A stretch of 17,775 nt of DNA, from positions 1 through 17,775 of the forward strand of contig JAUWTC010000004.1 in the NCBI GenBank assembly GCA_030609785.1. The letters run 5' to 3'. Shown here in pieces: positions 1 to 6,193 of the stretch. The position numbers and the translations under genes were made by a program. How positions within the stretch are numbered: position 1 is the first letter of the stretch; each line of letters opens with the position of its first letter. Origin of the DNA: Holophagae bacterium (lineage in GTDB: Bacteria; Acidobacteriota; Thermoanaerobaculia; Thermoanaerobaculales; Sulfomarinibacteraceae). The notes beneath the pieces are model-generated. The model was not told the DNA's origin. It saw only the letters and a program-made list of their open reading frames with translations, and did not search any database.

Positions 1-169
1 GCCCCGGATCACGAGGGTGGGCGACGGGGTCGAGACCATGGCTTGGCGGGGTGATGATCCGGTTCTCATTCGGTCCCCGGGAATCTTGGCGGCCACATTC
101 CATCCGGAACTGGGAAGCGGCACACTGATTCACGAACTCTTCCTCCAGGAAATAGAGCGGCGGCTCTGA
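1..169 (+). CDS. pdxT: Pyridoxal 5'-phosphate synthase glutaminase subunit, C-terminal end (partial)
   Basis: Only the last 55 codons are present (reading frame from base 2 to the TGA at 167-169); the gene begins outside the window. The tail contains VLIRSPGILAATFHPEL, which matches the end of the class-I glutamine amidotransferase PdxT/SNO family. The FHPEL segment carries the His and Glu of the Cys-His-Glu catalytic triad; the nucleophile Cys lies upstream and is not seen. PdxT hydrolyses glutamine and passes ammonia to PdxS, which builds pyridoxal phosphate from ribose 5-phosphate and glyceraldehyde 3-phosphate in the cytoplasm. pdxS is therefore expected just upstream, outside the window. 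The stop overlaps the next gene's ATG by one base (TGATG arrangement), suggesting translational coupling. Other class-I amidotransferases also carry a H-P-E motif, but the surrounding residues favour PdxT. Confidence 0.85.
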   Translation, partial: PRITRVGDGVETMAWRGDDPVLIRSPGILAATFHPELGSGTLIHELFLQEIERRL

Positions 170-1137
170 TGAACCGGGTTGCTGCCCTGGTGTCGGCTGC
201 AGGGATCGACCCTCGACAGGGGGCGACTGAGGCGGCTGCCCTGATGGTTCGGCGCTTTCCCGTGAGGATAGGCGGCCGGGATCAGGGGGGGGCGGAGGAA
301 ATCGTCGAATGCGGGTGGTGTTCAGGCCTTGAGGCTTTCGGCGAATTGATGACCCTGGTGACCTCATCGCCATGTCGATGGGGAGCAGCCTTTGGTGTGC
401 GTTGGCCGTGGTTTGAGGTTGGAGGCACCCTGGTGGCCCCCGGTCTCCCGGCACGGTTGGGGTTGGGGACGGAAGAAGCTGGGCCGGATGGTGTCTACAC
501 CTTTGATGGTGAGGTGGTCTACCGTGAGGCCGCCGGCCGCCGGGAGGTCTTTCTGGAGACCGTGGTGAGTGCCCCCGAGACGACACCGGAATTCACCCTC
601 CTCTGGTTCTCCGACACCGCCAGGTTTCTCCTTCGGGATACCGTTTTGGAAGTCGAAGACCTCTTTTCGAAGACCCGCTGCTCCGTCGACCGAAGCCGCC
701 TGGAACACATACTCATCAGAAGTCAACGTGTCGATGGAGACGTCATCGAAGGGCTGCCGTTCGACCCTGATCCTCAGCCGACAACGGTCGAAGTGGCTCG
801 AGAGCGGGGAGCTGCAACGGCGCCGTTGCGGGACCCAGTGGCCTTCCTTGAGAGCAGAATCGATGTGGAAGAAGTCATAACACAGGGTGATCGAGCCATT
901 ATCAAGGATGTTCGGGGTGAGACCGTCGAATTTCTGGCGACGCCCCGGGACTCAGGATGGCTCCTGGAGCGGAAGGCGGGCCGATTCCCCTTCGAAGCGC
1001 TGAGTCTTCAAGAAATCGATGACCACCTGGTTCTCGAGGCCACATTGGCGCCAGAACACGATCTTTTTACTCCCGGACTTCGCGGACGGGTGGTCTTCGA
1101 CCTCAACGCGGATCTCACGACCTTTCAGAAGTCGTAG
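169..1137 (+). CDS. Uncharacterised protein encoded directly after pdxT
   Basis: This is a 322-residue open frame that I do not recognise. The ATG shares its A with the pdxT stop codon, so it is probably translated by coupling; there is no other obvious ribosome-binding site. The product looks soluble: no signal peptide and no membrane segment. It is rich in charged and beta-strand-like segments, with a Trp/Cys-containing stretch near residues 46-83 (ECGWCSG, RWPWFEVGG). A Pro/Asp-rich joint lies near residues 198-206, and a second half runs from about 225 to the end. No catalytic motif is evident. The 3' end overlaps the convergent phosphodiesterase-like gene by 13 bp. Its position suggests co-transcription with the B6 synthesis genes, but no function can be assigned. 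The main alternative, a spurious frame, is unlikely given the length, coupling and codon use like its neighbours. Confidence 0.72.
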   Translation: MNRVAALVSAAGIDPRQGATEAAALMVRRFPVRIGGRDQGGAEEIVECGWCSGLEAFGELMTLVTSSPCRWGAAFGVRWPWFEVGGTLVAPGLPARLGLGTEEAGPDGVYTFDGEVVYREAAGRREVFLETVVSAPETTPEFTLLWFSDTARFLLRDTVLEVEDLFSKTRCSVDRSRLEHILIRSQRVDGDVIEGLPFDPDPQPTTVEVARERGAATAPLRDPVAFLESRIDVEEVITQGDRAIIKDVRGETVEFLATPRDSGWLLERKAGRFPFEALSLQEIDDHLVLEATLAPEHDLFTPGLRGRVVFDLNADLTTFQKS

Positions 1138-1904
1138 ATCCGGTCTTGCTCCAACTCTTCGACCGGATGGGGCAGCGAGGTGGTTTCCAACTCGGCCCGA
1201 ATTTCATCGAGATAGGGTGGCTTGAAGTGGTAGAGGAGGACACGGGGACCGGCGTCGAGTTTTTCCAACTCCACCGCAAGGGTGCCCGGCGTCAAGTGAA
1301 GACTGACGTCTGCAACGTCCTGAAGCCGGTTTGGAAAGGAACACTCGGTGATGACCGCGACCAGATCTTCGGTCTGGTTGGCTCGTTGCCAGAATTCCTG
1401 GGTCGGACCGGTGTCGGAAGTGAAGCCCACCGAAGACTGAGCCTGTTTGATCAACATCCCGACGGTCGGAACGATGTGATTTACGGGAATTGGGGTGATT
1501 TCGAGATCTCCCCCCGCAAGGCCGTCAATAGTGAAGGGCGTTCCTGCGGTGATCTCGACAAATCGGACCGAGGGGTAGAGATGGTTGGGTATGCGACTGA
1601 AATCCGGCCAGGTGTCATTGTTGAAAAGGTGGCGTTTAACATTGGCCAAAACTCGGCGGGTCGAATATATGGTCACCGCCTCATCGTCGAAGCCGAAAAT
1701 GTTCTCGATCAAAAAGGGCAGGGTGGCCGTATGGTCACTGTGGGTGTGGGTAATAATCACATGCCGAATTCGGCGCTGTTGGTCAATTTCGAGCGCCCGC
1801 GTGATCGCTCCCGCATCGATGGCCACGGTGTCATCGATCAAAAAAGACGTCATTCGACAGGAAGGGTCGTCGCCGCCGAAACTACCCAGAACTTTAAATT
1901 TCAC
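1125..1904 (-). CDS. Metallo-beta-lactamase-fold hydrolase, class-II cyclic-nucleotide phosphodiesterase-like
   Basis: The 259-residue protein has the metal-binding motif HTHSDH at residues 53-58. Further candidate ligands of the metallo-beta-lactamase fold are His143 (VNHIVPTVG), Asp164 (SDTGPT), His203 and His226 (YHFKPPY). This layout resembles class-II 3',5'-cyclic nucleotide phosphodiesterases (yeast PDE1/bacterial CpdP type) and related RNase Z-like hydrolases. The substrate cannot be fixed from sequence; cAMP hydrolysis is a family-based guess. It has no signal peptide, so it is probably cytoplasmic. The start is a GTG at 1902-1904, chosen because MKFKVLGSFGG is the typical first beta strand. 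No Shine-Dalgarno sequence precedes it; instead a TATACT hexamer ends 6 nt before the start. It is transcribed divergently from dprA and runs tail to tail into the unknown gene downstream of pdxT. Confidence 0.85.
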   Translation of the reverse strand: MKFKVLGSFGGDDPSCRMTSFLIDDTVAIDAGAITRALEIDQQRRIRHVIITHTHSDHTATLPFLIENIFGFDDEAVTIYSTRRVLANVKRHLFNNDTWPDFSRIPNHLYPSVRFVEITAGTPFTIDGLAGGDLEITPIPVNHIVPTVGMLIKQAQSSVGFTSDTGPTQEFWQRANQTEDLVAVITECSFPNRLQDVADVSLHLTPGTLAVELEKLDAGPRVLLYHFKPPYLDEIRAELETTSLPHPVEELEQDRIYDF

Positions 1905-1916
1905 CGATCCAGTATA
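1905..1916 (-). promoter_or_regulatory. Putative -10 element of the phosphodiesterase-like gene, leaderless arrangement
   Basis: Read on the minus strand, TATACT (5 of 6 matches to TATAAT) occupies 1916-1911. It is followed by exactly 6 nt and then the GTG start codon, which would place +1 on the first base of the start codon. I see no convincing -35 box at 16-18 bp upstream. On the plus strand the same bases contain TATAAC (1913-1918), which could serve dprA, so the site may be a shared divergent promoter core. The evidence is motif matching only. Confidence 0.4.
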
Positions 1917-1975
1917 ACCCGCAAGACGGATGGGCGAGTTTCTTTTAGGATTGACCAGTCTCAGACGGAGGGTTC

Positions 1976-3007
1976 ATGAGGAGTAGCCGGATCATCTCGC
2001 GATTGGGGATCTTGATGGCAGGGGGTGGCGCCAAGGTTCGCAGGATTGTCGCCGAGGCTGATGATCAAACGCGGGACTTGGCCGAGATTCTGGACGGAAG
2101 AATGCCCAAGGCGCTTTTAGATGCCGCCCGGATGACGGAACAGTCGGTGGTCCCCCAACTTCTGGAGCGAGTCTCCAAGGCTGGGTGGCGGTGGATAAGC
2201 CCTGGTACGCCGGGCTACCCTGGAGCCCTGACCCACACAGCGGACCCTCCGCTGGGTCTTTTCGTCAAGGGCCGGCTGGATATCGGCCCTTCGGTCGCGA
2301 TCGTGGGGTCTCGCCGAGCCACTCCCTATGGCATTCAAGCGTCGAGGTTTTTGGCCGAAAGTGTCGGCAGGGCAGGCGGTATCACCATCTCCGGCATGGC
2401 ACGGGGCGTGGATGCGGCGGCTCACGAGGGCGCCCTCAGTGTCGGCGGGAAAACCTGGGCCGTCTGGGGATGCGGGCCGGACAGGATCTACCCTCCCGAA
2501 CACGCCCGCTTGGCAGATCAGATCGCCGAGACCGGCGCCCTTTTGACGGAGTATCCTCCCGGGTCGCCCCCGCGCCGGCACCATTTTCCCGAAAGAAATC
2601 GGATTGTCGCCGGACTGGCTTCGGTCGTCGTGGTTGTCGAGGCCGCTGCCCGTTCCGGCGCCCTCAGTACGGCCCGACAGGCCCTGGATGAGGGCCGAGA
2701 CGTCATGGCAGTGCCGGGGAGTATCTTCTCCGAGGTCTCGGTGGGACCCAATGGCTTGTTGCGGGCCGGAGCCCAACCGGTGACCTGTCCCGGGGATCTT
2801 CTGGACGCTTTGGGTCTCGAGGTCGGGAGCGTGCCGACCCAGGACCTGGAGGTGATGTTCCTGAAGTTGGGCGAAGCAGTGACCGTGGATCAACTGGCCG
2901 AGAGGATGGGACAGACCGTGGATTTGGTTCAGGCAGGAATCGTCGAGATGGAAATACGAGGCCTCGTTGAACGGGGTCCGGATGGGTTGATTCGGAGGCG
3001 GAGATGA
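1976..3007 (+). CDS. dprA: DNA processing protein DprA (Smf)
   Basis: DprA binds incoming single-stranded DNA during natural transformation and loads RecA; it acts in the cytoplasm. The 343-residue product has the family's Rossmann-like core: AIVGSRRATPYG at 108-119, SGMARGVDAAAHEGAL at 139-154, and GCGPDRIYPPEH at 165-176. The conserved FPERNRIVAGL (204-214) and SGAL (227-230) follow. A C-terminal winged-helix-like region (about 290-343) and a short N-terminal helical region (about 30-70) are also present. The start ATG at 1976 is set by a strong GGAGG at 1967-1971. The stop overlaps the trmFO start (ATGA), so the two are probably translationally coupled. In Bacillus topA lies between these genes; it is absent here. 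Presence of dprA does not by itself prove competence, since many non-transformable bacteria keep it. Confidence 0.97.
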   Translation: MRSSRIISRLGILMAGGGAKVRRIVAEADDQTRDLAEILDGRMPKALLDAARMTEQSVVPQLLERVSKAGWRWISPGTPGYPGALTHTADPPLGLFVKGRLDIGPSVAIVGSRRATPYGIQASRFLAESVGRAGGITISGMARGVDAAAHEGALSVGGKTWAVWGCGPDRIYPPEHARLADQIAETGALLTEYPPGSPPRRHHFPERNRIVAGLASVVVVVEAAARSGALSTARQALDEGRDVMAVPGSIFSEVSVGPNGLLRAGAQPVTCPGDLLDALGLEVGSVPTQDLEVMFLKLGEAVTVDQLAERMGQTVDLVQAGIVEMEIRGLVERGPDGLIRRRR

Positions 3008-4389
3008 CCGAAATGCCGGAGTGGAGAAATCAGGCCAACGAAGAGCCGATTCCCGTTGTCGGTGCGGGTCTGGCGGGCTGTGAAGCGGCGTGGCAGTTGG
3101 CCGAGGCAGGTCTACCCGTTCGCCTTTTCGAAATGAGGCCAACGCGCAGAACACCGGTACACACGACGGGGGGATTTGCTGAACTGGTCTGTTCGAACTC
3201 ACTTCGAGGAGATTCCCCCGGCAACGCTGTTGGGTTATTGAAGAGGGAAATGGAGCACCTGGGATCACTGATCATCAAGAGTGCCCGGGAAACGGCCGTT
3301 CCTGCCGGGGGCGCCCTGGCCGTCGACAGAACGCGTTTTTCCGAGAGGGTAGGTGAGAGAATCTCCACCCACCCATTGATTGCGGTCGAGCGAATGGAGG
3401 TCGTTGATCTTCCAAAAGGACCGGCGATTATTGCCACAGGGCCCCTGACGTCACCGGCCCTTCACGCCACCTTCCAGGCCCTACTGGGAGAGGAGGCCTT
3501 GAGTTTCTTCGATGCCGTGGCGCCTGTCGTGGCTACAGATTCTCTCGTTCACGACCGCCTCTTCAGGGCCTCCCGATACGACAAGGGAGACGGGGCGGAC
3601 TATCTCAACGCCCCGTTGAACCGAGAGCAATACGAGGCCTTCATCGACGAACTCCTGGCTGCGGAGCGGGTTGATTTCAAGCAGTTCGAACAGGAAGACA
3701 TCTCCTTCTTCGAAGGGTGTCTGCCGATCGAGGTGATGGCCGAGCGTGGTCGGGATACCCTGCGCTTCGGGCCGATGAAGCCGGTCGGGCTGATCGACCC
3801 CGCGACGGGTTTGCGCCCCTGGGCCGTCGTTCAGCTTCGCCAGGACGACCTGGCGGCAGATCATTGGAATTTGGTGGGATTTCAGACCAAACTGAAGCAG
3901 GCCGAGCAGAAGCGGGTCCTTGGTATGATCCCCGGCCTCGAAGAGGCCCGGTTCGCACGGTTCGGCATGGTGCATCGCAACACCTATATCAATGCACCAA
4001 CCCACCTCGACCCGTTGCTTCGGCTGGTCAAAAACCCAGCCATTCGGGTCGCCGGCCAGATGACCGGCGTCGAAGGCTATGTCGAGTCGGCCGCGACGGG
4101 CCTGATGGCGGCCAGGACCCTTGCATCGGAATTGAGGGGGGAGCTGCCCCAGGCACCACCCCCGGAAACCGCCATGGGGGGTCTGATACGTCATTTGACG
4201 GAAAGGCCGGCGGCGGGTTTCCAACCGTCGAATATCACGTGGGGCCTCCTTGTGTGCCCGGAAGACCTGAGACGAATCCGGTCCAAGAAGGAACGGAGGG
4301 CGGCTCAGGCCGAGAGGGCGCTGGAGGCGATTGATCGGTGGGAGAAGGTGGTGGCGGGTGATTCGAAAAGAAAACCTGATACTCGATAA
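3004..4389 (+). CDS. trmFO: Methylenetetrahydrofolate-tRNA-(uracil-5-)-methyltransferase TrmFO
   Basis: TrmFO is a flavoprotein that makes 5-methyluridine at position 54 of tRNA, using methylenetetrahydrofolate and FADH2 rather than S-adenosylmethionine. The 461-residue sequence shows the N-terminal FAD-binding motif PVVGAGLAGCEAAWQLAEAG (17-36) and FEMRP (42-46). ELVCSNSLR carries Cys63, the counterpart of B. subtilis Cys53, and FFEGCLPIEVMAERG carries Cys239, the counterpart of Cys226. Also present are RPWAVVQLRQ (271-280) and VEGYVESAATGL (356-367). The N-terminus is about 16 residues longer than many homologues; a second ATG at 3013 is an alternative start. The ATG at 3004 overlaps the dprA stop. 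No clear intrinsic terminator follows the stop; a long repeat-rich interval does. The family assignment is very secure. Confidence 0.97.
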   Translation: MTEMPEWRNQANEEPIPVVGAGLAGCEAAWQLAEAGLPVRLFEMRPTRRTPVHTTGGFAELVCSNSLRGDSPGNAVGLLKREMEHLGSLIIKSARETAVPAGGALAVDRTRFSERVGERISTHPLIAVERMEVVDLPKGPAIIATGPLTSPALHATFQALLGEEALSFFDAVAPVVATDSLVHDRLFRASRYDKGDGADYLNAPLNREQYEAFIDELLAAERVDFKQFEQEDISFFEGCLPIEVMAERGRDTLRFGPMKPVGLIDPATGLRPWAVVQLRQDDLAADHWNLVGFQTKLKQAEQKRVLGMIPGLEEARFARFGMVHRNTYINAPTHLDPLLRLVKNPAIRVAGQMTGVEGYVESAATGLMAARTLASELRGELPQAPPPETAMGGLIRHLTERPAAGFQPSNITWGLLVCPEDLRRIRSKKERRAAQAERALEAIDRWEKVVAGDSKRKPDTR

Positions 4390-4461
4390 CTGCCCCTGAC
4401 CACTGTCCCGGTCCCTGCTCCCATCCCCGGCCTTCTGGCCCGCCCTGCGGGCGACCCAGCG
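4390..4461. other. Short C-rich spacer after trmFO
   Basis: The 72 bp after the trmFO stop are pyrimidine-rich on the plus strand. A short GCCCG/CGGGC stem (around 4439-4453) without a T-run is the only structure seen; it is a poor terminator candidate. There is no coding signal. Confidence 0.5.
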
Positions 4462-4529
4462 TCGCCATTTCTGCGGGGCCGAAGCGAGGCGTAATCTGCA
4501 CCGAACAGTCGGCCCCGCAGAAATGACGA
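4462..4529. repeat. Long hairpin at the left end of the composite element
   Basis: Arms 4462-4482 and 4509-4529 are inverted copies with 20 of 21 positions matching, the one mismatch being near the base. The core stem is CATTTCTGCGGGGCCGA. The loop is 26 nt. There is no T-run on either side, so it does not look like an ordinary intrinsic terminator, although it could stop or stabilise the trmFO transcript. Confidence 0.8.
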
Positions 4530-4945
4530 TCGACGGCCTACGGCGTCAGCCGAGACCCGATTGCCGGCGCCGCCGCCGTGGGTTGCCAGGTGTCGCCCTT
4601 CTTCGTATCGACGGCATATTTGGGAGGTCTGCCCGGTGAAGAGAGGGCGCACCAGGCACGCCCCGCCCGAGGTATTTGGCGATCTTGTTTGCCGACGCGG
4701 TCGCAGTTTCGGTCCCTGTCAACCGACGCTGTCCTGGTGATCTGGCGCCGCCCAAAATCAATCGGCAGGGCCGATGCCGACCCTGAGTCCAGAGGCCGCC
4801 CAATCCCCTCAAACGGGGCGTGCCATGCTTCGTGTTTTTCCTCGGCAGATGCCCGATTCATGTTCCGCCACAGGAAAAATCGAGCTTGGCAACCCACGGC
4901 GGTCACCTCAGCGACCGAGTCTCGGCCAACGCCGTAGGCCGCCGA

Positions 4946-5011
4946 GGTCATATCCCTCAAGGGGCCTTGCTCTCCCGTCATCTGAATTGATCCCCCTTGA
5001 GGGAAATGACC
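4946..5011. repeat. Long hairpin at the right end of the composite element
   Basis: Arms 4946-4964 and 4993-5011 pair at 18 of 19 positions. The core stem is TCCCTCAAGGGG and the loop is 28 nt. Its size and position mirror the left hairpin, but the stem sequence is different. Confidence 0.8.
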
Positions 5012-5051
5012 GAGCGGGGGCGCGTAGAGGATGAGGGCTGATAGCTGGTGA

Positions 5052-5168
5052 GCCAACCATGGTCAAGGGCATGCCGGGGCTATCGAAAAAGCCCGCACCA
5101 ACACCGCCCTCGAACTCTTCGACGAAGTCCGCGCCATGACTTGGCGACTGATCAATCCCAAACGGTGA
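5052..5168 (+). pseudogene. Coding remnant, C-terminal fragment of an unidentified protein
   Basis: A frame without a start codon runs from 5052 to the TGA at 5166-5168; a stop at 5049-5051 closes it upstream. The translated 38 residues include GHAGAIEKARTN and LELFDEVRAMTW and end in LINPKR. They read like the helical C-terminus of a real protein: amphipathic, gene-like codon use, ending naturally. They lie immediately beyond the right hairpin of the repeat element. A transposase tail is one possibility, but I do not recognise the family. The fragment would be a relic left after deletion or rearrangement. Confidence 0.4.
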
Positions 5169-5194
5169 CCAGAGCCCCCATGTGGACTCAAAAA

Positions 5195-5254
5195 AGTCGC
5201 CAGCAAGCGCATTGGCGAACAGTCGCCAGTATCGAGTTTCCAGTTTCCAGTATC
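5195..5254. repeat. Cluster of short direct repeats
   Basis: AGTCGCCAG occurs at 5195-5203 and 5221-5229. CCAGTATC occurs at 5226-5233 and 5247-5254. TTTCCAG is tandemly repeated at 5237-5243 and 5244-5250. The stretch is AT-richer than the flanking genes and non-coding. Confidence 0.6.
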
Positions 5255-5277
5255 AGGTTCCGGCTCCGCCGGGACCT
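5255..5277 (-). terminator. Possible terminator hairpin at the xerC 3' end
   Basis: Arms 5255-5264 and 5268-5277 pair at 9 of 10 positions around a TCC loop, and the stem reaches into the xerC stop codon. Downstream on the minus strand there is no U-run, so it is weak as an intrinsic terminator and may only protect the transcript end. Confidence 0.35.
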
Positions 5278-6193
5278 ACTTCCTCCGAGACCTCGGATGA
5301 CTCTTCCGATGCACAGCCATAAGGTGGGCAAGATCAACGGTGGTGTAGATCTGGGTGGTCGCCAGCGAGGCGTGTCCGAGGAGTTCCTGAATGGCCCGAA
5401 GGTCCATTCCCGCCTCGAGAAGATGCGTGGCGAAGGCGTGCCGCAGGGCGTGGGGGTGGAGTTGGTGCTGTGCCGAGCTTCTGAGAACGGCAGCGTCGAG
5501 AATTCTCCGCACTGATCGGTCGGTCAAACGTCCTCCGCGTTGGTTGAGGAACAGGGCTTCGGTTGAGAGCTTGGCGCCCTGTTTCCACTGAGCCCTGATC
5601 GGGAGATAGGTGCTCAGGGCCGCCGCGGCCTGGGTGCCGTAGGGTACGATTCGTTCCTTACGGCCCTTGCCCCGGACTCGAATGAGGCGAGCCTTGAGTT
5701 GGAGGTCGGGGAGATCCAGACCGACCAACTCTCCGACCCGAAGCCCTGAGCCGTAGAGAAATTCGACCAGGGTGCCGTCCCTGATCCCGGCCGGGGTGGG
5801 GGGGAAGGACTCCAAGAGGTCCTCGATGACGGCCAATGGTGTGACGGTGGGGGCCGACCGCCGCCGGCGAGGATGCGCTACGGCCTTGGCCGGGTTGGCC
5901 GAAAGGATGTTTTCAGCCACGAGGAACCGGAAGTAGGTTCTGACGGCCGCCAAGGCCCTTTCGGCTGAGCGAGGGCTGAGCCCAATGCCATGAAGGTGGG
6001 CCAGGAACGAACGCACGGAGGCCGGGTTGACCTTCGAAGGGTCCTTCACATTGAGGTCGCCAGAGAAGAAGTCGACGGCTCGTGAAATTTCTCGTCGGTA
6101 GGCCTTCAGTGTCGCCGGCGAGAGGTTTCTTTCCCATTCGAGGTGTTCAAGAAAGGCCGTGGTCAACCAGGGGTCAGCCACGGGAACCCCCAC
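5276..6193 (-). CDS. xerC: Tyrosine recombinase XerC/XerD family
   Basis: The 305-residue protein has the usual length and two domains of a Xer recombinase. These are an N-terminal SAM-like core-binding domain (about 8-105) and a C-terminal catalytic domain. All catalytic residues are visible: Arg152 (GSGLRVGE), Lys176 (RGKGRKER), His248 and Arg251 (HALRH), His274 (LLGHAS) and nucleophile Tyr283 (TTQIYT). Xer proteins resolve chromosome dimers at dif before division. XerC versus XerD cannot be told apart reliably; the nearby trmFO favours XerC, because trmFO-xerC is a common neighbour pair. Here, however, xerC is on the opposite strand and about 890 bp from trmFO. The start is GTG (6191-6193), with another in-frame GTG at 6181. 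The frame overlaps the upstream glycosyltransferase by 20 bp (8 bp with the second start), so it is the last gene of that operon. No att-like sites flank it, so a phage integrase is less likely. Confidence 0.94.
   Translation of the reverse strand: MGVPVADPWLTTAFLEHLEWERNLSPATLKAYRREISRAVDFFSGDLNVKDPSKVNPASVRSFLAHLHGIGLSPRSAERALAAVRTYFRFLVAENILSANPAKAVAHPRRRRSAPTVTPLAVIEDLLESFPPTPAGIRDGTLVEFLYGSGLRVGELVGLDLPDLQLKARLIRVRGKGRKERIVPYGTQAAAALSTYLPIRAQWKQGAKLSTEALFLNQRGGRLTDRSVRRILDAAVLRSSAQHQLHPHALRHAFATHLLEAGMDLRAIQELLGHASLATTQIYTTVDLAHLMAVHRKSHPRSRRK

Larger units (their letters stand above)
4462..5011. repeat. Composite inverted-repeat element with a hairpin at each end (MITE/REP-like)
   Basis: Two 55-nt arms, 4534-4588 and 4887-4941, are inverted copies of each other with about 44 of 55 positions identical and no gaps. 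Conserved blocks are CGGCCTACGGCGT, GCCGAGAC and GCCGTGGGTTGCCA. Just outside each arm lies a separate long hairpin (4462-4529 and 4946-5011), and an ATGAC motif joins hairpin and arm on both sides. The roughly 300-bp interior (4589-4886) shows no recognisable gene. This symmetry suggests a transposon-derived unit or a pair of oppositely oriented REP-like units. No target-site duplication was found by eye, and no transposase is present. The exact boundaries are uncertain. Confidence 0.7.

Noticed and set aside
2117..3268. Long open frames antisense to dprA, trmFO, the kinase and uvrA
   Set aside because: They mirror high-G+C coding sequence on the other strand, and their translations lack domains while the sense proteins are clearly conserved families.
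4538..5056. A 172-codon frame on the minus strand, and a 119-codon frame on the plus strand (4578-4937), across the repeat element; both end in similar peptides (WQPTA...SR.TP)
   Set aside because: The similarity is explained by the inverted arms being read on both strands. The frames cross both arms or a hairpin, have low-complexity basic composition and no recognisable domain.
4390..5275. A CRISPR array or integron-like attachment site array
   Set aside because: There are only two arms, in inverted orientation, and no regularly spaced direct repeats or spacers. No cas gene is present, and xerC here is of the housekeeping type.
5276..6193. xerC as a phage or island integrase
   Set aside because: The length, motif set, operon position and nearness to trmFO fit a chromosomal Xer recombinase. 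No tRNA, attachment repeats or phage genes are nearby.
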